Source: Fremontodendron californicum
Lineage: Eukaryota; Streptophyta; Magnoliopsida; Malvales; Malvaceae
DNA length: 64,000 bases
Reading direction: 5' to 3'
NCBI GenBank assembly: GCA_030761205.1
Contig: JAULJL010000018.1
Span: forward strand, 10,560,501 to 10,624,500
The notes under the pieces are model-generated. The model was not told the origin of the DNA, made no database searches, and saw nothing but the letters and a program-made list of their open reading frames with translations. The position numbers and the translations under genes are program-made. The stretch's first letter is position 1. The number at the start of each line of letters is the position of its first letter. Positions 12,053 to 23,818 of this stretch are shown here, in pieces.

Positions 12053-14237
12053 CAAATTTTTTCATGCAACCATAGTCCATCGCAGGCGACGCAATACTAT
12101 TCTTAGAATTAAAGGCAATGATGGAGAATGGATTAGTGATGAGAACCGGATATTTGAATTTATTATTGATCACTTTAAAGCTGTGTTCCAGGCTGGTCCA
12201 CTCTCGGAAGTGGATAAAGTTTTGAATTCTGTGGGGGAGGTGATTTCTCATGATATGAATATGGATCTTTGCAAGGAGGTGTTTGACGAGGAAATCAAGA
12301 GAGCGGTGTTTGAGTTGGGACCCCTCAAGGCAGCAGGCCCTGATGGGTTCCTTGGGGTTTTCATCCAGCAATTCTGGGATACTGTTAAACAAGACATTTA
12401 TGACATGGTTAGAAGCTTCTTTCAGAGTGTTCATTTACTAAAGGATTTGAATCCACTAACATTGTCTTAATGCCAAAGCAAAAAGCTCCGGAAGAAATTT
12501 CACATTTTCGACCGATCAGTTTATGCAATTTTGTTTACAAGGTGATTTCAAAGATTATAGCTTCTCGGATGAAGAATATTTTGCCTCAGGTGATCTCCTC
12601 GGTTCAATCGGCCTTTATCTCTGGAAGACAAATCCAGGATAACATCTTTGTCGCTCATGAGGCATTTCATGCCTTAAAAAGAGGAGATGGGGATTCAAGG
12701 GCGTCATGGCTGTCAAGTTAGACCTATGCAAAGCTTATGATAAAGTTGAGTGGGAGTTCCTGGAAAAGCTTCTTGTCAGAATGGGATTTTGGCCTTTTTG
12801 GGTGACTAGAATTATGGAATGTGTGTCTACAACTCAATTCTCACTGGTGATCAATGGTGAAAGGAATGAAGCCTTTACCCCAAAAAGGGGGTTGAGACAA
12901 GGTGACCCTCTCTCACCTTATCTGTTTATTCTTGTTGCTAATGTTCTCTCTTGTTTAATTGAGAAGGCTTTGGAGTCAGGAAGCCTTCAAGGTTTCAAGA
13001 TCAATAATAGATGCCCAACTCTTAGTCACCTTTTGTTTGCCGATGACTGCCTCATGTTTGCTAACGCCAATACCCAAAACTGTGAGAAGGTACTGGATAT
13101 TTTGGAGATGTTCAAAAATGCTACAGGACAATCGGTCAATTTCTCTAAGTCATCCATCTTTTTCTCTCCTAATACTAAGGCTGATGTTTGCTCTGTCACT
13201 AGAGAAAGGAGGGGAGTCCAATTGATGGATCAAAGCTGTAAATATCTAGGACTTCCGTCGATATGGGGACGTGGGAAGAAAGAGGCTCTCGAGTTTGTCT
13301 ATGACAAAGTCCTTTCAAAGGTGCAAAGTTGGAAGGGGAAGCTCCTTTCGCAGGCAGGAAGAGAGGTATTACTTAAAGCAGTGGCTACCGCGGTGCTAGT
13401 GTATGTGATGCAATGTTTCAAACTTCCCCTCAACTTTTGTCAGGAGTTGAATGCTCTGTTGAATAGGTTTTGGTGGGGTGGTCCAGGACAGGAAAGGAAA
13501 GGAACATAATTCATTGGTTACGATGGAGTAAGCTTGCTGTGGCTAAGTCTAAATGAGGGATGGGGTTTAGAGATTTTCAAGCCTTTAACAAGGCCCTTCT
13601 TGCTAAACAAGCATGGAGATTGTTGAAGAATCTGAATGCCTTTTGGTCGAGGATGTTTAAAGGAATCTACTTTCCCTTCTCTTCCTTATTTGAAGCTCAA
13701 AAGGGTAGGGCTGCTTCGTGGGCATGGAGCAGCATCATTGAAGGAATTGAGGTCTTGAAAAATGGATTTCGGTGGAATGTGTGTAATGGAAGCAATATTC
13801 TCATATGGCATGATAAATGGGTGTCTTTGATCCCATCCTTCAAAGTGTCTTCCCCTCCACCAGGAAACCATGTACCGACTCTGGTGAAACACCTTACTGA
13901 CCCTGTTAGAAGAGCATGGAACACAAGACTACTAAGAGAGAGCTTTAATGATGAAGAGGTCAAGGCCATTTGCAGGATACCAATTGGACCTCTAAATAGA
14001 GAAGACACTTTTATCTGGCACTTTTCTAAGGATGGTTCCTATTCAGTGAAGTCAGACTACAACATGTTACTTAACCATGATTTGCCTACAATGCACACTG
14101 GGACTAGCGACAGGACTTTCTGGGATGAAGATCAATGGAAAAGTGTTTGGAAACTGCAGGTCACGCCCAAAGCAAGAAATTTTGTTTGGCAAGCTTACCA
14201 CAACTCTCTCGCTACCAATGAGAATTCGCATCGTCGT
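12053..14237 (+). pseudogene. LINE reverse transcriptase and start of zf-RVT domain
   Basis: Four frame segments cover the polymerase. 12053-12470 has the GPLKAAGPDGF entry motif; 12470-12721 has FRPISLCNFVYKVISK and SVQSAFISGRQI; 12706-13509 has LDLCKAYDKVEWEFL (catalytic Asp), GLRQGDPLSPYLFIL and LLFADDCLMF with the Asp pair at 13036-13047; 13560-14237 covers the thumb and the start of the zinc-binding zf-RVT domain (DGSYSVKS, WKLQVTPKARNFVWQ). Frameshifts near 12470 and 12710 and a stop at about 13507 disrupt it. It ends at the MITE insertion. Confidence 0.88.
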
Positions 14238-14800
14238 TAGGGCTGAGCAAAAAAATCGAGAAAACCGAAAACCGATCCGAACCGTAGTGTTCGGTTTGGT
14301 TTCGGTTAGGTTTTTCTTAATTCAGTTAAAATTCGGTTTGGTTATTAGTTCGATTTTTTTGGTTCGGTTTTCGGTTCATAAGTCCAAAAACCGCAATTAA
14401 CCGAACCGAACTGAATTCTATTTTTTAATTGATTTTTTAATTATTTTTTATTTTTATAATATAAAAATAAATATTTTATTTCTAAATTAGTGAAAAAAAA
14501 ACTATAAAAAAAAAAGATAATTTTTAAAAAATTTAAAAACTAAGATATTTTGATTGTGGAAATAGCATGTTAGGCATAAATAACCTATAAAAATAGCATG
14601 TAATAAAGCCCAAAAGTTCAAAAGCCCAAAAAAAATGGAAAACCTATAACCGAACCGAACCGAGATACGACGGTTCGGTTATAACCGATATTTTGGTTAT
14701 TGCGGTTCGGTTTCGGTTACCCATTTGGAAAAACCGAAATCCTCGGTTCGGTTTGTAAAACCCGAAATAACCGACCCGAACCGAACCGAACTCACCCCTA
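14238..14800. mobile_element. hAT-type MITE inside the LINE, copy 1
   Basis: Termini are TAGGGCTGAG and CTCACCCCTA (inverted repeats with one mismatch), flanked by a perfect 8-bp direct repeat ATCGTCGT (14230-14237 and 14801-14808). An 8-bp duplication and TAGGG ends indicate the hAT superfamily. Both subterminal regions are packed with CCGAACCG/CGGTTCGG repeats; the centre is AT-rich and non-coding. It has no transposase and is therefore non-autonomous. Confidence 0.92.
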
Positions 14801-15700
14801 ATCGTCGTCATCGATCTCCTTACACCATGTGCAGTCGCTGTGAAAATGATGATGAATCTTTGGAGCACATTCTGTTCTTTTGTCCGTTTGCTAAACCGGT
14901 GTAGAGGGCCTCTAACTGCAATTACTGCCCAAGAAGAGAAAGCTTTGTTGGGTTCTTTAAATGGTGGAATCAAGCTGTACTCCAGCTCCCTGTGTTCGGA
15001 TCTTTTGACTCTAAAGGCCTTGTTGCATGCTCTGTTGGCACTTGTGGAAGGCTAGGAATGACTGGGTCTTTGAAGGCATCAGGGGTGACCCAGTCCAGGT
15101 TTGGCAAGCAGCCCTTCGAAAGTTCCAGGAATTTGAAGAAGGGGTGGTGCGATAGCAGACTCAACCCCGCCCTTTACGAAATCATTGTGGCTGGCTACGA
15201 CCACCTTTGGAGGTAATTAAAGTGAATTGTGATGCCTCATTTGTTGTTGGCTCCATGAATGCAGGTATTGCGATCATTGCAAGGAACCACAATGGGATTG
15301 TTATTGATGGAACCAACGCACTGGTGCAGACTAGTTCTGCGCTTGTGGATGAAGCCTTGGCAATTAGGCTTGGTTCTGCTCTTGTTCTGAGAAGGGGTTG
15401 GCAGAATGTTATCATCGAATCCGATAATGAGGAGCTTATGAAGAGGCTGTCTTTAGGCATTTTCACATGTTGGGAAACACTTGCTATTCAAGTTGACGTG
15501 AATTAAATGCTTGAACATTCTCATGGTCTTCGGTTTTCCCATGTTAGAAGGGAAGAAAACTGTGCAGCTGATTGGGTGGCAAGAAAAACTAGAGCTAGAT
15601 GTTGTCCCTCGGATTGGGTTGACAACCATCCTTTTGAACTGTTGAATGTTCTATCCCGATTTGATGTAGATGTACGCTAAATGCCCTTTTCTGATAAAAA
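14801..15700 (+). pseudogene. LINE C-terminal part: end of zf-RVT and RNase H-like domain
   Basis: Right after the MITE the zinc-binding domain resumes with CSRCENDDESLEHILFFCPF (Cys/His/Cys ligands visible). After further frame breaks, 15207-15506 encodes an RNase H-like domain of the kind that ends many plant LINE ORF2 proteins: VNCDASFV, GIAIIARNHNG, ALVDEALAIRLG, and VIIESDNEELM, with the Asp/Glu/Asp series present. The reading frame then stops and the remaining tail (CAADWVARK-like, 15560-15670) is in another frame. Confidence 0.82.
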
Positions 15701-17010
15701 CAAATACCAATAGAAATCGAAGAAAGCAACAGAACTTTATTATCCAAAGATCTTTATTACCGCCTATATTATGCAATTTCTTTGTAATTTTAACGTAACA
15801 CGACTTTAAAATTACAAAATATTTTAAAAAATTTCATAACAAAGATCTATCGATCAGTAGTTTCGCATCAAAGTCTCTATAAAAAACGAAATGGAAAGGA
15901 AACCATAAACCTTCAAACTCCAACCCATCCCACAATCGAAACCTCTAAATAAAATAAAATAAAACCCAAAATCAATATCCAAAATTGAAACCTTAAACCC
16001 TTTTTAATTTGACATGCAAACATTTATAAATCCATAAGCTATAAACATATAAATCCAAGATTTGAAAATTAAATCATACCTAGAAGAGAGGGAGAGGCAG
16101 TGGTATCAGTCGAGAGGGAGAAGGAGAAGTCGAGAGGTAAAAAAAATGGGACCAAAAGCAAAAATAAGTCGAGAGGCAATGGTATCAGTCTATTGGTATA
16201 AGTTGTAATTTCATTTTTTTTAAGGGTCAAATGGACCCAAAACATTAAAATTGGGGGGCAAAAGTGGCATAAATGTTACATTTTGGACAAAATGTAACAT
16301 AACCTAAGAAATAGGTGGGTATGACATTACCCCCAATATTATCGAATCTTGGCACTGTAGGTAATATCATAGTATTGAGATTGAGGAATTTTTTGAGCAA
16401 AACACGGTAATCTCATGACGAAATCTTAGATCTAGCCGATAATGAAACATTGTCCGAACCAAACCTAACCTAAGTCTTCCAAGACCCTTGAAGTAAATTT
16501 CATTCAAGATCAAGTCTTCTAAGACTCTTAAAATAAATTACAAGATGAAGTCATCAAGACATTGAAACAAATTTCATTGATTCAAAAATAAGTCAAGAGA
16601 CATTTGAAACGAAGTTTCCCTGCGAAAAAAAGAATCCAAGGATTTTTTTACTTTAAAAATTCTCAGAGATTGTAATTTCAAATTCTGATAAATAAATCTT
16701 TATTTGCCTCCAAATTTTCTATCATATTTTGGACACGAAATTTATGTGTACACCAATCAATATAGATAATGCCACATCAACAAAAATAAGATAAAAGTGT
16801 TGAAATGAATAATATTTTTCATTTTTTTAATTCCCAAAACTAATTAACTCAATGCGAATAAACGTACATATCACCAGCTTCTTCAATTCTTCCTATATGA
16901 ATAGAAAGGCATTGACAAGCTAAGAAGAGAAGCTTTTGATTGACTAAATTAATTATTTGAGACTGATTTAAGTTTCACATTAGTAAACGAAAAGAACAAG
17001 ACTATATATA
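15701..17010. other. Unit 1 body, right of the LINE, with a 40-bp tandem repeat
   Basis: Non-coding; collinear with 25880-27190 of unit 2. At about 16470-16610 a roughly 40-bp motif built on AAGTCTTCCAAGACCCTTGA recurs three to four times. No gene or promoter is recognisable. Confidence 0.65.
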
Positions 17011-17340
17011 CACTACAAAGGAACAAACTTTTACCGATGGAATATTCCGTCGATAAAAGTCTATATTCCATTGATAAAGTCTATTACCGACGGAATTATC
17101 CGTTCGTCGGTGAAAAATATTTCGTCAGTAAAAGTATTACCGACGGATTTTCTTTTTTTACCGACGAAATATTCCGTCGGTAATATTTGAAATGAATTAA
17201 AAAATAATTTTTAAAAAATTATATAATATTACTAAAAATATTATTATTTCGCATTAATTTCTATATTATAAATTATCTAATATTATAAATAAATAAAATA
17301 TTTAATAAATTATAATATTATTTTCTAAAAAGCGTATTCC

Positions 17341-17421
17341 CTATAAATTCTCAATGTTTGGCATATTCTTCTTGAAGGCTGACCATTGTTCTTCTGTCAA
17401 ACTTATTCCTGTTGGTACAGC
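17341..17421 (-). pseudogene. Captured fragment of a PC4/p15-like transcriptional coactivator gene
   Basis: On the minus strand this reads ...PTGISLTEEQWSAFKKNMP... and ends at a stop codon. The sequence closely resembles the conserved C-terminal end of plant PC4/p15 (KELP-type) single-strand-DNA-binding coactivators as I know them (GISLT-x-EQW-x-x-F-K-K-x-x-P-x-I-E). An AG just before GAATAAGTTTG suits a splice acceptor, so this may be the last exon of the captured gene. Only about 22-27 residues are present and the N-terminal domain is absent. The identification rests on recall of the family. Confidence 0.6.
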
Positions 17422-17713
17422 ATCAAAATTTAAAACAAGTAATATTAAACATGAAATTCTGTCACACATCAATAGCACAAGAAAATGTTAAAACTGAGAA
17501 TCAAGCTCAATGATGAAGATTATATTAACACTTTAACTACAATATCCAACAGTCATACACGGTACACACACAGAGAAAGGCGGGAGAGATTGTTTCAGGG
17601 CCATTATGATAAAAAATTTGCCTCAAAATACTTGCATAAGGCTTACAAAACAAATAATTACATTTGTATTTGAATAAACATTGACAAATTAACATCCTAG
17701 ACAAATAAAGCTA

Positions 17714-17905
17714 GTGTTGAATCATCTTGCTTTTCCTGCAAAACCCATCCAAGCAACAGAAGACAAACAAACCGACAAAACAATGTTGGCGTGCAGGTCG
17801 GACGGCGACGGAGGTTGGCGTGCAAGGAAGGCGGACGGTTGGGGTGGAGGTGGTTGGGTCTCAGCAGGCGCGGGGATAGGGGGGAGAGGAAAGAAAGAAA
17901 AATAG
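17714..17905. other. GC-rich insert inside the CACTA element
   Basis: 17785-17890 is strikingly GC-rich against an AT-rich background. On the minus strand it reads as a proline-rich open stretch in the second copy (47945-48166). It lies upstream of the PC4-like fragment in the same orientation, so it could be a 5' exon of the same captured gene, but no family is recognisable. Weak evidence. Confidence 0.35.
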
Positions 17906-18976
17906 AAGTAGAAAGAATAAGAAAGAAGAAGTCTCAGGCATTTAATTATGCTCAGGAATTTTACCGACGAAAATTCTGTCGCTAAGAAGTTCCTCGATTT
18001 TTAAAATAAATTTTTATTTTCAAAAATTAAATTTCGTCGCTTACTTTTTAGCGACAAAAATGACTAATAAGTTTCTTCGCTAAAAGGTATTACGACGAAA
18101 TTTAATTTTCGAAAAAAATATATATATTGAAATTGATTTATGTGAAAAAAAATAAAACTACTAATGAAAATTAAATTTCGTCGCTAAAAAGTATTAGCGA
18201 CGGAATTTAATTTTCGAAAAATATATATATTGAAATTGATTTATGCGAACAAAAAATAAAATTAAATATGAAAATTAATTTTTGTTGCTAATATTTTTTA
18301 GAGACGAAAAATTCCGTGGCTAATAAGCTTATTAGCCACGAAATTTTTCGTCGCTAAAAAGTATTACCGACAAATTTAATTTTCAAAAAAATATATATTT
18401 AAATTGATGTATGTGAATAAAAATAAAATTAATAATGAAAATTAAATTCCGTCGCTAGTACTTTTTTACCGACGGAAAATTTCGTAGGTACTAATCTTAT
18501 AGCCACGAAATTTTTCGTCGGAAGAAAGTATTGGCGATGGAATTTAATTTTCGAAAAAATATATATATAATGAAATTGATTGACATGAATAAAAAATAAA
18601 AAATAAAAAATAATTTTCGTCACTAAAAAGTATTATGGACGAAACTTAATTTTTGGTTTATTTTTTAAAATTATAAAAATTCGTGTTATTTTTTTACCGA
18701 CACAATTTTTTGTCTTTAATTTTCCTCAATTCGTCGGTAATACTTTGACGGGAACCAATTAAATTCCCGCCAAAGTAATACCGACGAAAAATTTCAATCG
18801 TAAATATTACGTCGGTAATACAAAATTTCCGTCGGGAATAGTCCAAAATTTCGTCGGTAATAGGAATAAATATTACTGGCTGAATTCCGTCTATAATATT
18901 ATAAATTCCTTCAGTATTGTGGACTATTTCCGACAAAAAAAATCCTTCGAAAATAATTCTCTGATCTCTTGTAGTG

Positions 18977-20590
18977 ATAATAATAAATTGTTTTTAATTT
19001 TTTATAAGAAAAAAAAAAACCATTTCGTCAAGGTATTTTAATTTTTTTAATTAATTAATAATAATAAATTAATTTTAGTTTATATTTTATTAAATAATAA
19101 TAATTTATTTAAATGTTTTATATTAAATTATAATTTATTTAAATGTTTTATTTTAAATTATAAAAATATTAATATAATAATATTTTTTAATATGAAAATT
19201 AAATTTATAATAATTGTTTATTTATAAATTACATAATACAAATGCATTTTTCAAATGTTATTTATATATATTTTTGAAAAATATTTAGATTTTATTATAT
19301 AGTATATATTTTTATTTATAGGAGGTGAAAAATAATAAATGAAAAAATAAGAAAATAAAATTGGGATTTGTAATTTATTCTCTCGTAGGATCGATTTTCT
19401 CATATAAGTTAGCAGCAAGTTCATTTTTTTGTTTAATTTTTTTCCTCAGCCAGGTCGGGTATGGATCCTAAATCGATCAGTGAGTCAACATAGTCACAAC
19501 CCGTTTAAATAAATCATTTAAAATAAAATTAATTAATAAAATACATTTATTTATTTACTTTTTCCCTAGCGGATCGGGTCACGGATCCTAAATCGACCCG
19601 CGAGTCAACATGCGTACCAACCCTTTTAAATACATCATTTAAAATTAAAAGAAAATTCATTAATAAAATAATATATTTTTTTATTTATTTTCCCGAACGG
19701 GTCGGGTACGGATCCTAAATTGATCCGCGAGTTAAAGTGCAGACCAACCTCTTCAAATACATCATATTAAATTAATATAAAAATAATTAGTAAAATAAAT
19801 TTTTTTTTCTTGAGACAGTCAGGTATGGATCCTAAGTTGACACACGAGTCAACGTGCGGACCAACCTTTTTAAATACATCATTTATAAAAACTAAAAATA
19901 ATTAATAAAATAAATTCTTTTTAAATTCTTTTTCAAAACGGGTCGGGTAAGAATCCTAGATTGAACCGCGAGTCAACGTGCGAACCAATCCTTTTAAATA
20001 CATCATTTAAAATTAAAATAATTAATTAAAAAAATTTTAAATTTTTTTCCTGAGACGGTTGGTTACGGATCTTAAATTGATCCGCGAGTCAACATGTAGA
20101 CCAACTTCTTTAAATACATCATTTAAAAATAATAAAAAAAAAAACTAAAAATAATTAATAAAGTAATTTTTTTTTCTCAGCAGGTCGGGTAAGGATCCTA
20201 AACCGACCCGCGAGTCAATGTACGGGCCAACTCCTTTAAATATATCATTTAAAATAAAAATAATTAATAAATACTTTTTTTAATTTTTTCCCAAGACGGT
20301 CGGGTACGGATCTTAAATCAACCCACTAGTCAACGTGTGGATCAACCTCTTTAAATATATCATTTAAAAATAAAATAAAAAACTAAAAGTAATTAATAAA
20401 ATAAAATAAATTTTTTTTTACCCCAAGCAGATAGGGTACGGATCTTAAATCGTCCCGTGATTCAACGTGCGGACCAACCTCTTTAAATACATCATTTAAA
20501 ATTAAAATACCCGTAAGTCAACGTGCGGACCAATCTCTTTAAGTACATAATTTAAAAATAAAAAACTTAAATCTAAAAAAACTAAAATAA
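18977..20590. repeat. AT-rich leader plus tandem array of about 120-bp units
   Basis: After an AT-rich leader, nine full units and one partial unit run from about 19450 to 20560. Each has the core GGTCGGGTACGGATCCTAAAT followed by CGACCCGCGAGTCAACGTGC, a CCAACC element and a TTTAAATACATCATTTAAA tail; spacing varies between 116 and 134 bp. Single diverged copies recur at about 23625 and 23904. No coding potential. The array does not have CRISPR geometry: units are diverged and the between-core sequence is also repeated. Confidence 0.85.
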
Positions 20591-21005
20591 TAAATAAAAT
20601 TAATTTTCGGCTAAAAAAAATATATTGTATATAAAATTAATTTTCGTCGCTAATACTTATTAGCGACGGAAATTAATTTTCGACTAAAAAATATATATTT
20701 AAATTGAAATTTTTTCGATGGAAATTTTCATCACTAATAGACGAAAATTCCGTTGTAATAAGTTTGGCGGGAATGAACAATCTTTCCCCCCAAAATTTTA
20801 ACGATGGAAAAGTTCTGTCGCAGAAATTCAGTCGCAAATACTCAATTTTTGTCGCTAAAAAATCAAAATTACGTCGTTGAAAGTAAAAAAAAAAAAATCG
20901 ACGGAAATTCCTTTGGAAATAAACGAATTCCATCGGTAAAAGTTGTATATTTTCGACGGAATTATTCCCATCGAAAATAATTCCGTCGCTAAAAAGCTTT
21001 TCCCT
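20591..21005. mobile_element. Decayed CACTA-type terminus
   Basis: Carries the same GTCGCTAATACTTATTAGCGACG-type subterminal repeats and ends ...TAGCTTTTCCCTTGT-like sequence where a functional element would read TTGTAGTG; in the second copy the end reads CCCTTGTAG before diverging. No partner terminus is evident, so this is a fragment. Confidence 0.6.
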
Positions 21006-21894
21006 TGTTGCCTTTTACTTTTTTAACCTTTTATGGTTACTTTTTTTATTTTTTATATAATAAATTTTATTATTATATAATAAATATATATTTTATTTTT
21101 ATATACTAATTTCATAAATATATAAATTTTATTATTATAAAATTAATAGGAATTAATTGGAAATAAATAATTACATGAATAATAAAAAAAATAAATACAA
21201 AAATACTATTTGATATATTTTTGTAATTTTTATTAACAAAATTATTATTTGACATAAATATAATTTTAATTATTTATTAATTTTATAAATATCAAATAAA
21301 CTAAAAACTTTATTATATATATATACACACATTTTAATCTAATGTCCTTAATGGTCATTTTATCTTCTCATTACAATTAATCTCACCGCCACCACTACTT
21401 TTGAATCCAAATACATATCGCACTATTGATTTTAATCTCACCGCTACAGTACTCAATCTCACCGCTACAGTAACTAATCTCACCTCCACTGCTGTTTTTA
21501 ATCTCACCGGAATCAATCTCACCATCCATCCAAATGGGCACTAAATTAATTATCTAAGACTGATTTAAGTTTCACATTAGTAAACAAAAGAACATGACTA
21601 TATACACTTGTCACTTGTCACTTGTCACTACTACCAATTCTTTAAAATGGGCTACCAAGTTGCTATATATACTAGAATTAAGACCCAATTTTCACTAGGG
21701 GGTTTTAAAAAAAAAATTGTAATTTTTTATTTAATTAATAATAAAAAATTTTATTTTAAAATTTTAATAATATTAATATTAATATAATTGTTTTTTTAAT
21801 TATGAAATTAAATTATTATAATTATTTATTTATGAATTACATAATACAAATTCATTTTCAATTGTTATTTATATGCATTTTTAAATATATTTAG
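21006..21894. other. AT-rich spacer with a short AATCTCACCGC tandem repeat
   Basis: No gene. Between about 21378 and 21530 the motif AATCTCACCGCTACAGTA and variants recur five or six times. At 21547-21603 a roughly 60-bp segment repeats the sequence just left of the CACTA element (16946-17010). From 21700 another copy of the AT-rich leader begins, into which the TRIM has inserted. Confidence 0.6.
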
Positions 21895-23082
21895 TGTTGG
21901 GAATAGCGTGGCAGCCCAATAACAAGCATTAACACACAACATGCATTCAAGAAGAAGAGAAAAAAATAACATAATATTTTTAACGTGGTTCAGCACTTCT
22001 TGGCCTACATTCACGATCCCAAAGAGATAACATACTTCACTAGGAAATATTCCAACTTGTAACTTTTGCACAGATAAAGCTACAAACCCTCCTTACAAAT
22101 ACTGTAGCTTTTGCACGGGTAAAGCTACAAACCTTCTTACAAAATATTATGACTCGCCACCCATAGAGAACTTCTACTTAAGTGTAGAGTCTCTTTCACA
22201 GGGGGTAGTGGTGGGTTCTCTTCCAAAGGCCAAAACTCCTACTTATAGGTGAGCACTCCTCTTGGCTTAACATAAATAAACAACGTGGGATAAGTACTCT
22301 ACTTGACTTAACTAAGTTAAGCAATGTGGGATGAACAATCCTTTAGCTTAACCAAGTTACTCAATGTGGGACTTAGACTCAATATACCCAACAAATCCTC
22401 CCTTGAGTCAAAGTCCCAATTACCTTTTGGCAGGAACTCAACAACTCTTCTTCCTCGAACAAAAAGCTTCTCCCCTCGCTCGAACCAAAAAACTCTTCTT
22501 CCTCAAACAAAAAGCTTCTCTCATCGCTTGAACCAAAAGCTTCTAGGTAACTCCTCCCTTGAACCAAAAGCTCTGATACCAGTTTTTGGAAATAGCGTGG
22601 TAGCCCAATAACAAGCATTAACACACAACATGCACTCAAGAAGAAGAGAAAAAAAGAACACAATATTTTTAACATGGTTCAGCCCTTCTTGGCCTACATC
22701 CTCGATCCCAATGAGATAACATACTTCACTAGAAAATATTCCAATTTGTAACTTTTGCACGAATAAAGCTAGAAACCATCCTTACAAATACTGTAGCTTT
22801 TGCACGGATAGAGCTACAAACCTTCTAAAAAAATACTATGACTCACCACCCATAGAGAACTTTTACTTAAGTGTAGAGTCTCTCTCACAAGGAGTAGTGG
22901 TGAGTTCTCTTCCAAAGGCCAAAACTCCTACTTATAGGTGAGCACTCCTCTTGGCTTAACATAACTAAGAAATGTGGGATAAGTATTCTACTTGACTTAA
23001 CCAAGTTAAGCAATGTAGGATGAACACTCCCTTAGCTTAACCAAGTTACTCAATGTGGGACTTAGACTCAATATACCCAACA
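21895..23082 (-). mobile_element. TRIM-like non-autonomous LTR retrotransposon, copy 1
   Basis: Two LTRs of 499 bp (21895-22393 and 22584-23082), ends TGTTGGG...CCCAACA, surround a 190-bp non-coding interior. The sequence GCTCTGATACCA (22570-22581), read on the minus strand, is TGGTATCAGAGC, the initiator-Met tRNA primer site, two bases inside the right LTR; a purine tract lies next to the left LTR on that strand. It is flanked by the perfect 5-bp duplication TTTAG (21890-21894 and 23083-23087). No protein is encoded; the short open frames inside are incidental. Confidence 0.93.
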
Positions 23083-23775
23083 TTTAGATCTTATTATATA
23101 GTGCATATTTTTATATATAGGAGGTAAAAAATAATTAATAAAAATTAAATTAAAATTTATTAAATAACAATTATTTATTTAAAATTTTAATAATATTAAT
23201 ATAATTATATTTCTTAATTATGAAAATTAAATTTATGATAATTGTTTATTTATAAATTACGTAATACAAATGCATTTTCAATTATTATTTATATGCATTT
23301 TTAAAATATATTTAGATCTTATTGTATATATTTATTTATAGGAGGTAAAAAATAATAAATGAAAAATAACAAAATAAAATTGTGGTTTATATTTTATTCT
23401 CTCGTTGGGTCGACTTTCTCAAATAGGTTAGCAGCAAGTTCATTTTTTTGGGGTTAAATTAATGAACTACTAACTCATTTTTTATATTATTATTTTGCAT
23501 ATTTAATTATTCAAATAAAAAATAACTAAAATTAAAATTATGGTTTATATTTAATTCTCTCAATTGATCAACTTTCTCACTCTGGCTAATAGCAATTTTT
23601 TTTTTTAAAACTCTTTTTCGAGCAGATCAAGTATGGATCCTAAATTAACCCGCGAATCAACGTTTGGACCAATCCCTTTAAATATATCATTTAAAAATAA
23701 AATAACATAAACTAAAAAAAAAAACTTAAAACTAAAAAAATTAAAATTAAAACTAAAACTAAAACTAAAAACATA

Positions 23776-23818
<43 letters not shown>

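Larger units (their letters stand above)
12053..15700 (+). mobile_element. 5'-truncated LINE (plant L1-type), copy 1
   Basis: A non-LTR retrotransposon lacking ORF1 and the endonuclease; it starts inside the reverse transcriptase ORF and ends in TGATAAAAA. The borders follow from comparison with unit 2, where the sequence is uninterrupted at about 25872-25882. A short repeat, CAAAT (12053-12057 and 15701-15705), may be the target duplication. It is interrupted by an hAT MITE at 14238-14800. Frameshifts and stops show it is inactive. Confidence 0.9.
17011..18976. mobile_element. Non-autonomous CACTA (En/Spm) element, copy 1
   Basis: Begins CACTACAAAGGAAC and ends CTCTTGTAGTG, so both termini carry CACTACAA, and it is flanked by the 3-bp duplication ATA on each side (17008-17010 and 18977-18979). 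Subterminal regions hold many direct and inverted copies of TTACCGACGGAAT and GTCGCTAAAAAGTATTAGCG, the transposase-binding type of repeats of this superfamily. No transposase is encoded. Internal 17330-17910 is of different composition and includes a captured gene fragment. Confidence 0.92.

Noticed and set aside
17485..17673. 62-residue frame inside the CACTA element as a gene
   Set aside because: No recognisable domain and antisense to the captured fragment; probably captured non-coding sequence.
19450..20560. CRISPR-like regular repeats
   Set aside because: Plant context, diverged repeats, AT-rich linkers that are themselves repeated, no associated genes.
22324..22760. Open frames across the TRIM interior and LTR
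   Set aside because: Short, cross the LTR boundary, composed of repeated SFSPR/SFLFEEEE-like runs caused by direct repeats in a non-coding interior.
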